In this document: piece after piece, positions 1 through 8,153 of the stretch
Layout: each line of letters starts with the position of its first letter
Numbering within the stretch: the first letter of the stretch is position 1
NCBI RefSeq assembly: GCF_029215985.1
Contig: NZ_JAEMVC010000020.1
Location: forward strand, 1 to 38,040
Direction: 5' to 3'
Length of the DNA: 38,040 nt
Source of the DNA: Sulfurimonas sp. SAG-AH-194-C21
Lineage (GTDB): Bacteria; Campylobacterota; Campylobacteria; Campylobacterales; Sulfurimonadaceae
The notes under the pieces: model-generated
Database searches by the model: none
Told to the model about the DNA's origin: nothing
What the model saw: only the letters and a program-made list of their open reading frames with translations
Program-made: the position numbers and the translations under genes

Positions 1-1299
1 TCGTCTTGACATATAATAAGAGTTCGCATTATCCTGATCTACTACTCTATGTAGATACGGCATAATTTGGCAAGGATTAGAAAAAACTTCGTATACTCTT
101 TCATCTAATGGTAAATACTTTTGTTCTGCACGACTTATATGAGATGTGAGAATATTAGTATTTATAGTATGCATGTTCTTAGAAGAAATAAACAAATAGG
201 TATTAAATATTTTGATAGCATAACCAAATCCTGTGTAAAAAAGTTTTTTTACACTATTAGTGGTATTGAACCATTTGATATCAATATCTTCAATATATGA
301 CTCTCCTAAGAGTAGTTTCGACTCTTGGTATGTCTTTGTAGTGAGATGGAGTGTATTTAAAATACTATGATTAAATAAATAATTAAAGTCTATCTTATAT
401 CTAATGATATTGTCATTTTGTACTATATTTGGGGAAAGAAAATAGTTTGATTTTGCTAGCAATTTGTCTGTAGCTACAGAAGACAATAGTGTTTCTATCC
501 AAATAATTGTACCGGTATTTTCAAGTTCTTTAAGTAGATCCATGTCAAATTTCCCTGTTTGTAATACTGTTTGAGTTGGCCTTTTTACTTGAAATATTAC
601 TTGGACTTTACATTTATCACTTTTTTGTAAAACATTTAAGGCTTCTTTGATAGCTAACAATATATCATTACCTTTGGTTGGTGTAAAAGTATATATCGTT
701 TTTGTATTACTTATGGGCTTTCCCTCTATCGAAGTGGCTTGTAATGGTCTGTAAATCAATAATTTATCTATAGTTTTGTCATTGAAGAAAGAGGACAATA
801 GTGTTAGTGTGTTTTTATTATGAGATATTATACCGATACAGTTTTTTAATAATAATAATTTATAACTCTCTCTTATTTTTGCTCTAATTGATGAATTTTC
901 TTCCTCAATATGTTCCACAAAAGGTGTGAAAAATGTTAAAAAATCTTCTACATATATAAGAAATGCTCGCTCACCTTTTGTTACAGGTGCTGTATGTAAA
1001 AACTCTATATCTCCTGGTAAATAAGATGTAAAGTTAATATCTCGTTTTGAAAAAAATGTATAATACTTTTTTTGTAAAGAAGTATCTAAATTCTTTAACC
1101 ACCATAAGTCATCATCTATTTCACCATTATATACATTGGCCTTCTTTAAGTGATGGTATTCCCTATACATATATGAATGTTTTGGTACTATTATTCTTTT
1201 AGCACCTTTGTAGGATAAAATACTTTTATACTTATGTACAAAACTACCTAAGGGTATGTAGTATGACATATTCCAGGGTATTAGAACTGTATTAATCAT
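1..1299 (-). CDS. Possible GT-B glycosyltransferase, 3' end outside window
   Basis: The reading frame starts with ATG at 1299 and stays open for 433 codons to the window edge, so the C-terminus is missing. The ATG overlaps the stop of the upstream radical SAM gene by 8 bases (ATGATTAA), which argues for translational coupling in the same operon. No signal peptide is visible. The middle of the protein has a beta-strand then Thr-rich loop then helix pattern (near residues 195-225, TFTPTKGND), followed by a VIFQVK strand. This resembles the start of a GT-B nucleotide-sugar domain, and the glycan context agrees. I see no diagnostic glycosyltransferase motif and no sulfotransferase P-loop, so the family is uncertain. 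The frame is certain; the function is an inference. Confidence 0.5.
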   Translation of the reverse strand, partial: MINTVLIPWNMSYYIPLGSFVHKYKSILSYKGAKRIIVPKHSYMYREYHHLKKANVYNGEIDDDLWWLKNLDTSLQKKYYTFFSKRDINFTSYLPGDIEFLHTAPVTKGERAFLIYVEDFLTFFTPFVEHIEEENSSIRAKIRESYKLLLLKNCIGIISHNKNTLTLLSSFFNDKTIDKLLIYRPLQATSIEGKPISNTKTIYTFTPTKGNDILLAIKEALNVLQKSDKCKVQVIFQVKRPTQTVLQTGKFDMDLLKELENTGTIIWIETLLSSVATDKLLAKSNYFLSPNIVQNDNIIRYKIDFNYLFNHSILNTLHLTTKTYQESKLLLGESYIEDIDIKWFNTTNSVKKLFYTGFGYAIKIFNTYLFISSKNMHTINTNILTSHISRAEQKYLPLDERVYEVFSNPCQIMPYLHRVVDQDNANSYYMSRR

Positions 1300-2752
1300 C
1301 TAATATCTTTCTTTTTAATCTAGTTGTAGTAATACTTTGCATATGTTTTTGTACATCTTCACCAAATTTATATTTTATCATATCCAAATATCGTGGGTTT
1401 TCATTATACTCATGAAAAGCATTGTCTCTAAATGCTACTACTTTTTTTGCACTTACCAATTTTGATGGTAGTGGTTGAATATTAAAAGAGTGTTGAGAGT
1501 ATCCTGTCCACTCTTTTGGTAATTCCCAACCTTCATTTAAGGCTATATTATAGAGTTGTGATCCTGGATATGCCATTGCACAGTAAAAATTTCCGAATTC
1601 ACAGTTAAGTTCTTTTGCCATATCTAAGGTCTCTTGCATGGACTCGATAGTATCACCAGGTAGTCCAAATATATAGTTTCCAATCACTCTTATACCTGAA
1701 CCTTGAATCTTTTTAACAATACCTTTAATATCGTCAACTCGCATTTTTTTTGAAGCTCCATCTCTTATATCAGCATTTGCAGATTCTATACCAAGTGCTA
1801 ACCAGTTAAAACCAGCTTGTTTTAGTTTAGAAAGAGTTTCTTCATGTACTGTGTCAACACGTGCATATGCCCAAATATTGAGATCTAAATCTTTTTTAAT
1901 AAGTAAGTCAACTATTTTCATGTAGTGTCGCTCGTCTAAAATGAACATCTCATCTATGATTTTTATATTTTTAATACCATACTGCTTATTTAAAAGCTCT
2001 ATCTCCTGAACAACTAGCTCTGGACTTCTATATCTAATACTAGGACCTCCAAAAGGAGTATTAATACAACAGAATGTACATTTGTAAGGACAGCCGAGAG
2101 ATGTATAGATAGCTCCATACGGCATTCTATTCTCTATATTATCAAAACAGTGCCAATTGTGTGCTCTATACTTATCCATAGGAAGTAAATCCCATGCAGC
2201 CAGAGGTAAGTATTTGTCTAGGTCTTGAATAAGGAGTGGTTTAGAATTATGCTTAATTTTAAAATTATCCCTATACCAAAGTCCACTTACTTTTGTTAAA
2301 TCTCCATCTGATTTGAGGGTATTGAGTAACTCATTTAAGGGAATTTGTTCTTCACCTTCAATAACATAATCTACATCTTCTTCCTCAAGTGTTCTCTTTG
2401 GAAGTGCAGATGGATGGAGACCACCCATAACAATTTTAATATCTGTATGTTTTTTAATTTGTGAAACTATTTTTCCTGAAATACTCATATTTTGAGTTGA
2501 AGCTGATGGTTGATTACCATAGATTATAAGTGCTACTAAAAGAGGTTTAAGTTGGTCTATTTCTTTAGTGACTTCTTCTGGTGACATATTTAGTGCATTA
2601 GCATCTAAGATAACGACACTATGCCCCTCATTTCTTAAATATGCAGCATACGAAGCTATCTGAAAAGGTGGTTCTATTGCTGTTAAATTTTTACCCAAGT
2701 CTTGAAAAACTGTTTTACGATCTCCAGGGTTTACAAATAAAATATCAGACAT
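1292..2752 (-). CDS. B12-binding-domain radical SAM enzyme
   Basis: The protein has 486 residues. Residues 1-140 form a Rossmann-like cobalamin-binding-type domain (DILFVNPG at the start, MGGLHPSALP at 109-118) without the classical DxHxxG ligand motif. The radical SAM domain follows, with the CxxxCxxC iron-sulfur cluster motif at C221, C225 and C228, and later a GNYIFGLPGDT strand typical of the family. Members methylate or rearrange unactivated carbons, including sugars, lipids and cofactors. Which substrate is used here cannot be told. The position between a CDP-glycerol transferase-like gene (its stop abuts this ATG at 2752) and a possible glycosyltransferase (8-base overlap) suggests glycan or lipid-carrier modification. 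The fold is confident; the reaction is not. Confidence 0.85.
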   Translation of the reverse strand: MSDILFVNPGDRKTVFQDLGKNLTAIEPPFQIASYAAYLRNEGHSVVILDANALNMSPEEVTKEIDQLKPLLVALIIYGNQPSASTQNMSISGKIVSQIKKHTDIKIVMGGLHPSALPKRTLEEEDVDYVIEGEEQIPLNELLNTLKSDGDLTKVSGLWYRDNFKIKHNSKPLLIQDLDKYLPLAAWDLLPMDKYRAHNWHCFDNIENRMPYGAIYTSLGCPYKCTFCCINTPFGGPSIRYRSPELVVQEIELLNKQYGIKNIKIIDEMFILDERHYMKIVDLLIKKDLDLNIWAYARVDTVHEETLSKLKQAGFNWLALGIESANADIRDGASKKMRVDDIKGIVKKIQGSGIRVIGNYIFGLPGDTIESMQETLDMAKELNCEFGNFYCAMAYPGSQLYNIALNEGWELPKEWTGYSQHSFNIQPLPSKLVSAKKVVAFRDNAFHEYNENPRYLDMIKYKFGEDVQKHMQSITTTRLKRKILDD

Positions 2753-4518
2753 TATTTAAAATATATCCAGTCTGGATGTTTCGTATCTTCAAGGACATAT
2801 TTTAAACTCTTAAGAAAATACTCTTCAGATTTTCCAATATTATAAATCGCTTCATCCCGAAATTTTTCTACATTATCGGTTATATTATTATAGTCATTTA
2901 GATGACTTTGTATGATAGAGATCATCGAGTCTATACTTTGAACTACTGAGCCTATTTTAGAACGATCCTTAAAGTAAGAAACACCCCCCATGTCTACTTC
3001 GACATTAGTTTCATCTACAGAGAAAAAAACTACCGGTCTTAATGTTGTAAAAGCATATGTGTAAGCAGTTCCCGATATATCTGAAACCATAAGCTTCGAA
3101 CGAGCATAGTTTTTCATATAATCACTTGGATTGTTGTCAAAAATAAATCGTTTGTTGTGTTGAAAAGTATTTACAATGTCTAATGTATGTTGATCCCTTA
3201 CACTATGTGGATGTGGACGAAAGATAATTTTATAATCGTGAAAGTTCTCTAATAATGCTTCAACTATTTTAAGACCATAGTCTGGTTGGGAATGGTGCTT
3301 TCTAAGTACATCATTTATAACAGTAGGTGCATAAATAATACTGTCAATCCCTAGCGCTTCATAGGTCTTAAACCTTTTAATATTCTCATCTAACTTAAAA
3401 TATCCTCCCGGAATATAGCATATGTCGGTTTCTAAGTTATTCCCTTTCCTCCCTGTAGGCATTACAGAAACGCTGGGTAGAAAAGCATAGTCAAGCAGTT
3501 TGAGAAAAGGAGAGACTTTTAGTTTACCTGTTTTCTTACATTTTACGGGTAATTCTGCTGTACCTGATGGTGAATCATATATATCATGTAGCATATACAG
3601 CTTTTTAGCTCTTTGTGGTAAAACGACGGTTAAGGCTGGATAAATAATTAAATCTATATTTTCAAAATATCCTATAATACTACTATGAGCATAGTAACTA
3701 TTCTCGAGTTTCTCAAATTTATCATTACACTCTAACCCATGTAAAAAATATACATTGTACTTCTTTTCTAATGTAGTATATATTTCCTCTGTAAAAAGAT
3801 TATTTCGATAGGCACAAGACGGTAGATAAAAAGCTATTTTTTTACGATTTTTTTGCTGATTGATATTATTTTGATAATGATATGCAAGAGCTGCATATGG
3901 ATTATATCTAGTTGATTCATACCTAGTGAGTAAAAAGTCTATAAAATCTTTAGCAGTAAGTGGTGTATTCTGAATTGCAAGCTTTTCTATCAAAGTTCTA
4001 ATTTCACTACTTAAAATTAAATATCCAAATGATTGCTGTATAGAAGTTTTCAGATGTGTACAATTAAGAGCAATATCATTCTTTTCTATCGTTTGCTGAT
4101 TGATTACGGATACTTGTATTACATTATATTTATATTTATTTAAAAAATCATGAATTAGTTTTGCTTCTCGTGTATCTCCAATGATATATATCTTTTTATA
4201 TTTATTAGATGTTGCATGTTTAAATAACTCCAGATTCAAACTTTGAAGATGATGATTATAATCTTGAAAATAAAACTTTCCGTCCAATGTGCTAATTAAA
4301 TATATTTTTAAGTGTTTTAATTTTTCGTAGTTCTGCCATAAAAAGAACATATATCGACCAGAAAAAGTAACATAAACAGCTTCTGTTTGCATGGGAATAT
4401 CTTCAATATCTATATTTATATCACCATTGGCAATTTCTAAATAGATACTTCCTAAGCAATCTTCATCATCTTTAAACTTCTTAATTGTTTCTCTATTGGA
4501 TAATAATATTTTTTTCAC
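2752..4518 (-). CDS. CDP-glycerol glycerophosphotransferase-like protein
   Basis: The protein has 588 residues with a GTG start at 4518, preceded by AGGAT ten bases upstream. The C-terminal half matches the TagB/TagF family (CDP-glycerol:poly(glycerophosphate) glycerophosphotransferase) by motif: YAPT at 396-399, RPHPHS at 434-439 and SDISGTAYTYAF at 479-490, which are the usual nucleotide- and phosphate-binding blocks. The first 220 residues are a poorly conserved extra domain that I cannot assign. Family members add glycerol-phosphate or ribitol-phosphate, and Gram-negative versions often act in capsule or O-antigen assembly. No gene making CDP-glycerol lies in the window, so the donor is unproven. 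It is preceded by the split transketolase pair, 50 bases away. Confidence 0.75.
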   Translation of the reverse strand: MKKILLSNRETIKKFKDDEDCLGSIYLEIANGDINIDIEDIPMQTEAVYVTFSGRYMFFLWQNYEKLKHLKIYLISTLDGKFYFQDYNHHLQSLNLELFKHATSNKYKKIYIIGDTREAKLIHDFLNKYKYNVIQVSVINQQTIEKNDIALNCTHLKTSIQQSFGYLILSSEIRTLIEKLAIQNTPLTAKDFIDFLLTRYESTRYNPYAALAYHYQNNINQQKNRKKIAFYLPSCAYRNNLFTEEIYTTLEKKYNVYFLHGLECNDKFEKLENSYYAHSSIIGYFENIDLIIYPALTVVLPQRAKKLYMLHDIYDSPSGTAELPVKCKKTGKLKVSPFLKLLDYAFLPSVSVMPTGRKGNNLETDICYIPGGYFKLDENIKRFKTYEALGIDSIIYAPTVINDVLRKHHSQPDYGLKIVEALLENFHDYKIIFRPHPHSVRDQHTLDIVNTFQHNKRFIFDNNPSDYMKNYARSKLMVSDISGTAYTYAFTTLRPVVFFSVDETNVEVDMGGVSYFKDRSKIGSVVQSIDSMISIIQSHLNDYNNITDNVEKFRDEAIYNIGKSEEYFLKSLKYVLEDTKHPDWIYFK

Positions 4519-4568
4519 TTTTAATCCTATTTTTAAATTATAAGTTATTCTATTGCAAAATAACTATT

Positions 4569-5492
4569 TTAATTGTGTTTGAGAGTTTCTTTTATGATAT
4601 GTGTAATATCTTTTATACCAAGACCATTTTTACTATGAATAAATTCACGGCTACCAACTTCAAAAGTATATCTCTTTTGAAATCCTAAGTTTATTATCTT
4701 CTTATCTTTAAAATTATAATTTATTTCAGAGTCTAAACCGCCACTAGAGTGAAATGCTTCTTCTATTGTGATTATTTTATCTATATACTTTAAGCTTTTT
4801 TCTAAATTACTTTTACAATAAGTATTTATTAAATATAGATCTATCAGAGTTATATTAAATTCTTGTACTATTTTCATAACTTTTTGTGTCATATATCCTG
4901 TGGAAATAATTGCAAGTTCACTTCCCTCTTGTAAAACTCTAAAACCATTATCAAAGTTTTGTATATTCTTGGATAGACTCACCATTGGTTTCGCATCTAA
5001 ACGTATATATTTTGCTTGCCTAAGGGATAATGTCCTTTCTAAATAAGCTTCAGATAAGGAGTAGTCACTAGGAGAAAAAATTTCTATATTTGGTAAAGTT
5101 TTCATAATTGATAAATCTTCTAGGCAGTGATGAGTAGGTCCACTCATGGCATAGCTTACTCCGGCTCCGACACCAATGATATTTATATTCATTGTTCGTA
5201 GATGAGAGAGAATGGAAATATTTACTCGTATTTGTTCAAAGCATCGCATTGTTACAAAAGGGGCTATGGCATACATATATACAGTAAAACCCTCTAATGC
5301 TAATCCTGTTCCAACATTTATCAAGTTCTGTTCAGCAATACCTACATTTATAAACCTATCTGGAAAATCTTCACGGATTTTATCTACAATAGGTGCCCCA
5401 AAATCAGCTGAAAGAAAAAATATACTATCATTTGTTTTCATCTTCTCATATAGAGCTGTTAAAAAGGTATCTCTCATTGCTTTAATTTGCAT
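4569..5492 (-). CDS. Transketolase C-terminal subunit (split transketolase)
   Basis: The 307-residue protein is the pyrimidine-binding plus C-terminal half of a transketolase. The ThDP-activating glutamate is in the GIAEQ block (E54), followed by a SGPTHHCLEDL loop at about 112-122 that is typical of DXS/transketolase-type proteins. A normal transketolase has about 660 residues; here the function is divided between this gene and the next upstream gene, with an 11-base overlap (5482-5492) that indicates stoichiometric expression. Split transketolases act in primary metabolism but also in sugar-nucleotide and sulfosugar pathways. The glycan operon around it argues for a dedicated two-carbon transfer in sugar biosynthesis rather than the pentose phosphate pathway. 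The substrate is unknown. Confidence 0.85.
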   Translation of the reverse strand: MQIKAMRDTFLTALYEKMKTNDSIFFLSADFGAPIVDKIREDFPDRFINVGIAEQNLINVGTGLALEGFTVYMYAIAPFVTMRCFEQIRVNISILSHLRTMNINIIGVGAGVSYAMSGPTHHCLEDLSIMKTLPNIEIFSPSDYSLSEAYLERTLSLRQAKYIRLDAKPMVSLSKNIQNFDNGFRVLQEGSELAIISTGYMTQKVMKIVQEFNITLIDLYLINTYCKSNLEKSLKYIDKIITIEEAFHSSGGLDSEINYNFKDKKIINLGFQKRYTFEVGSREFIHSKNGLGIKDITHIIKETLKHN

Positions 5493-6309
5493 TTTGAATC
5501 TCCTCTATTAGAGTGTCAATATCTTCCGGTTTAACTGAAAGGATATGGCTTAATGAATGTGTTTCTAAGAAAGGAACACCTTTGCCCTTAATGGTATTAA
5601 CAATAACAACCTTAGGTTGTAATTCCCTATTTGTTATGGCATCTTTTAAAACACTCTGTACCTCTTCTACATCATGTCCATCTTGAACTTCATAAACCTT
5701 CCAGTTAAAAGCGTTCATCTTTTCGTTTAAAGAACTTAAGTTAATAATATTTTTACTATAGTCAAGCATAGAGACTTTATTGTAGTCTACAATTAGTGTT
5801 AGATTATCTAGAGAATGTTGAGGTGCAAACATAATAGCTTCCCAGTTTGATCCTTCATTTAACTCACCATCCCCTGTTATAACTACTACATTTTGTTCTT
5901 TTTTTTGTGCTTTTAAAGCAACTGCTATACCACAGCTAACACCTAAACCATGACCAAGTGAGCCATTAACTGTCTCATACCCTGGTATAATTGGATCAGG
6001 TATACCACCTAAAAAACTACCATTTTGGCAAACATTTTCTAATTCTTTTTGATCAAAAAATCCTAAATCTGCTAGAAGTGGGTACATGGATATTGAGCCA
6101 TGACCTTTAGAAATGATAAATCTATCTCTACTCTCATCTCTTGGATCTTTAGGGTTGAAATGAAGAATATTCCCATAATATAAAGAAACAAAAATCTCTA
6201 CAGGAGAGAGCGACGATGCAACACGTGTCTCGACTGCAAGCTTATGAATTTTAAGAGTTTCACATCTTATAAGTTTAGACTTCTCTTTTAATAATTTAAT
6301 ATTACACAT
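5482..6309 (-). CDS. Transketolase N-terminal subunit (split transketolase)
   Basis: I place the start at ATG 6309, giving 275 residues. A longer frame up to 6348 would add 13 residues without homology and lie inside the preceding gene. The chosen ATG overlaps that gene's stop as ATGTGTAA. The ThDP/Mg motif is clear: GDGELNEG at 146-153 with a downstream asparagine at N177 (DYNK), and SKGHGS at 68-73 corresponds to the transketolase SKGHA block. It should pair with the protein encoded at 4569-5492 to form the active site. Its neighbours are a GDP-fucose-synthase-like enzyme upstream and glycan genes throughout. The family is confident; the reaction in this pathway is open. Confidence 0.85.
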   Translation of the reverse strand: MCNIKLLKEKSKLIRCETLKIHKLAVETRVASSLSPVEIFVSLYYGNILHFNPKDPRDESRDRFIISKGHGSISMYPLLADLGFFDQKELENVCQNGSFLGGIPDPIIPGYETVNGSLGHGLGVSCGIAVALKAQKKEQNVVVITGDGELNEGSNWEAIMFAPQHSLDNLTLIVDYNKVSMLDYSKNIINLSSLNEKMNAFNWKVYEVQDGHDVEEVQSVLKDAITNRELQPKVVIVNTIKGKGVPFLETHSLSHILSVKPEDIDTLIEEIQNAN

Positions 6310-7240
6310 AATTTTCCTTATACCAGTTGTATGTCTTTTGGAGCCCATCTTCCAATGAATACTTTGGCTCCCAACCTAATGCTAAAAGTTTACTACTATC
6401 GAGTAGTTTTTGCATTGTACCATCAGGCTTTTCTATGTCCCACTTTATACTACCCTTGTAATCAACAAGTTTTGAGATAGCTTTTGCTAGCTCTTTTATG
6501 GAGTAGTCAACTCCTATACCTAAATTATAGTGAGAATTTTCTAATTTTTTTGCATTTTTCATTAAAAAGATACTCGCAGATGCCACATCTTCACTAAAAA
6601 TGAACTCACGTCGTGGTATACCACTTCCCCATAGCGTCAAAGTATCGGTATTTTCTTTTTTAGCAGTATCTATTTTTCGTATTAAAGCAGAAAATACATG
6701 AGAGTTTTCTAAGTCAAAATTATCATTTGGACCATAAACGGAGTTTGGAACTACACAGATAAACCTATTAGTATTGTACTGAGTATTGTAAGATTTACAG
6801 CCTATAATACCTGCAATTTTTGCAGCAGCATAACCCATACTAGTTTCTTCAATAGCACCTGTGAGCCAGTACTCCTCTTTCATAGGCTGTTTACATATTT
6901 TAGGATAGGTACAAGAAGAACCATAGAAAATTAAATTTTTAACTTTGTATTTATTTGCAGCTTCAAAAATATTTGCTTGAATAAGTAAGTTTTCATGCAA
7001 GTAAGATGCCGGTTCAGTTTTATTCCCAACAATACCACCAACTTTTCCTGCACATAAAAATACAAAATCTATACTATTAGTTCTAAAAAAATTCTCTACT
7101 GCATTTTTATCTATGAGCTCTAACTCAAGATGAGATCTTGTGATAATATTTTTATAGTGACTTATTTGTAAATTTTTAAGTATTACACTTCCTATAAGTC
7201 CTGTGTGTCCAGCTACAAAAATTTTAGATTTGAGAGTCAT
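6302..7240 (-). CDS. GDP-L-fucose synthase-like epimerase/reductase
   Basis: This 312-residue extended SDR closely follows the Fcl/WcaG pattern. The dinucleotide motif is GHTGLIG at 11-17. The catalytic triad is visible as S108, Y137 and K141, and the two residues used for 3,5-epimerisation in E. coli GDP-fucose synthase correspond to C110 and H181. Both the epimerase and the NADPH-dependent 4-reductase steps are therefore possible. Known relatives act on GDP-4-keto-6-deoxymannose or, in Campylobacter capsules, on GDP-4-keto-heptoses. With hddA and hddC in the same operon, a GDP-heptose-derived substrate is an attractive inference. Its ATG overlaps the natural (post-TGA) stop of the cysQ frame as ATGA. 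Confidence 0.85.
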   Translation of the reverse strand: MTLKSKIFVAGHTGLIGSVILKNLQISHYKNIITRSHLELELIDKNAVENFFRTNSIDFVFLCAGKVGGIVGNKTEPASYLHENLLIQANIFEAANKYKVKNLIFYGSSCTYPKICKQPMKEEYWLTGAIEETSMGYAAAKIAGIIGCKSYNTQYNTNRFICVVPNSVYGPNDNFDLENSHVFSALIRKIDTAKKENTDTLTLWGSGIPRREFIFSEDVASASIFLMKNAKKLENSHYNLGIGVDYSIKELAKAISKLVDYKGSIKWDIEKPDGTMQKLLDSSKLLALGWEPKYSLEDGLQKTYNWYKENYV

Positions 7241-7326
7241 ATTGAAAACTCTAAATCATTTCTAGAAGCAATAAAAAAATTGTTTTTTATATTTTCTTTA
7301 TTATAAGCTAGTTCACTCTTTGTTCA
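7237..7326 (-). pseudogene. cysQ: C-terminal end of cysQ separated by TGA
   Basis: Directly downstream of the TGA at 7324-7326, the cysQ frame codes for 28 more residues and then stops with TGA at 7237-7239. They include the block LAYNKENIKNNFFIAS, which corresponds to the conserved L-x-YNKENL-x-NPFF end of CysQ proteins. With one sense codon at the TGA, the protein would have 247 residues, the normal family length, and its stop would overlap the next gene's start as ATGA, like other junctions in this operon. I therefore read the TGA as a recent nonsense change, a base-calling error or a recoding site, not as the true end. Confidence 0.8.
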
Positions 7327-7980
7327 TGTGTCAATTAATTTACAGTTTGCTTCATTAGCAATAATATGACTTGCTGCTGTGTCCCATTCCTTAGTACCAT
7401 TGAGTCTTGGGTATACATCTAAATCACCTTCTGCTAATTTACATATTTTTAAAGAAGAGCCATACTTCCTGATTTCTTTAATGTTGTGTTTTTTGAAAAA
7501 TTCTTTTGTTTGATCAGTAGAATGAAAATTACTATCCGTTCCAATAAGCCGTTGTCTACAAGAATTGTTATATATCTTTTTATGATTTTTGAATGCACCA
7601 TTGTTTTTTGTAGCATAATAAACATCATTAGTTACTGGAACATAAACTACACCTAATACTGAAAAATGATTTTCAATGAGAGCTATATTTATAGTGAATT
7701 CTCCATTCTTTTGAATAAAGTCTTTAGTCCCATCTAGAGGGTCCACTAGCCAGAATGTTTTCCAATTTTTACGTTCGCTGTAAGGTATATAGCTCTCTTC
7801 TGTTACGATTGGATAGTTTGAAATGGACTGTAGTCCACGGATAATAATTTCATTAGCCAATAAATCTGCTTTAGTAACAGGCGAATCATCATCTTTATAG
7901 ATAGTACTAAAGTCAGATTTGTAGACTTCCATGATAGCATCAGCAGCTCGGTGGGCAATTTCGATAACAGCTTTAATCAT
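7324..7980 (-). CDS. cysQ: CysQ-type 3'(2'),5'-bisphosphate nucleotidase, shortened by in-frame TGA
   Basis: The family removes the 3'-phosphate from PAP, the by-product of PAPS-dependent sulfation; related members hydrolyse inositol phosphates. The metal-binding signature is intact: PVTKAD at 34-39, EE at 61-62, WLVDPLDGTKDF at 77-88 and the second-half EWD at 198-200. ATG 7980 has a good ribosome site (AAGGTG, 8 bases away). Translation stops at a TGA (7324-7326) after 218 residues, whereas E. coli CysQ has about 246. The same frame continues past the TGA with a typical CysQ C-terminal end to 7237. The truncated product lacks the last 28 residues, so activity is doubtful. It lies beside sat and the APS kinase gene, which supports a PAP phosphatase role. 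Confidence 0.85.
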   Translation of the reverse strand: MIKAVIEIAHRAADAIMEVYKSDFSTIYKDDDSPVTKADLLANEIIIRGLQSISNYPIVTEESYIPYSERKNWKTFWLVDPLDGTKDFIQKNGEFTINIALIENHFSVLGVVYVPVTNDVYYATKNNGAFKNHKKIYNNSCRQRLIGTDSNFHSTDQTKEFFKKHNIKEIRKYGSSLKICKLAEGDLDVYPRLNGTKEWDTAASHIIANEANCKLIDT

Positions 7981-7985
7981 ATCTA

Positions 7986-8153
7986 TTACACCTTTATAGA
8001 AGAAATTAAAGAATAGGGATTAATAGTACAAATATCGATATGGATGTCTTGGTGCAATGCATTCGTGCCGTATTCATTATTTTGAAAAGATATTAAGAAT
8101 ACAGTACTTTCAAGAAGTATATAAGAATATTTAGCAGTTATGGAGTTTTTCAT
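7986..8153 (-). CDS. Unrecognised 55-residue ORF between pyruvate-kinase-like gene and cysQ
   Basis: An ATG at 8153, inside the last codons of the pyruvate-kinase-like gene (23-base overlap), opens a frame of 55 codons ending with TAA at 7986-7988, five bases before cysQ. It fills almost exactly the only sizeable gap (150 bases) in this part of the operon. The predicted peptide is mixed hydrophobic/polar (for example SYILLESTVFLISF near the start) and has no motif I recognise. No clear ribosome site precedes the ATG. It could be a small coupled gene, the remnant of a lost gene such as a missing sulfotransferase end, or chance. Confidence 0.3.
   Translation of the reverse strand: MKNSITAKYSYILLESTVFLISFQNNEYGTNALHQDIHIDICTINPYSLISSIKV

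Noticed and set aside
4485..4688. Plus-strand hydrophobic ORF with 67 codons
   Set aside because: It spans the end of the transketolase C gene and the spacer on the other strand; there is no ribosome site and the hydrophobic content follows from A/T-rich sequence.
7324..7326. Selenocysteine recoding of the cysQ TGA
   Set aside because: No stable stem-loop of the bacterial SECIS type follows the codon, and CysQ enzymes have no selenocysteine or catalytic cysteine at that place.
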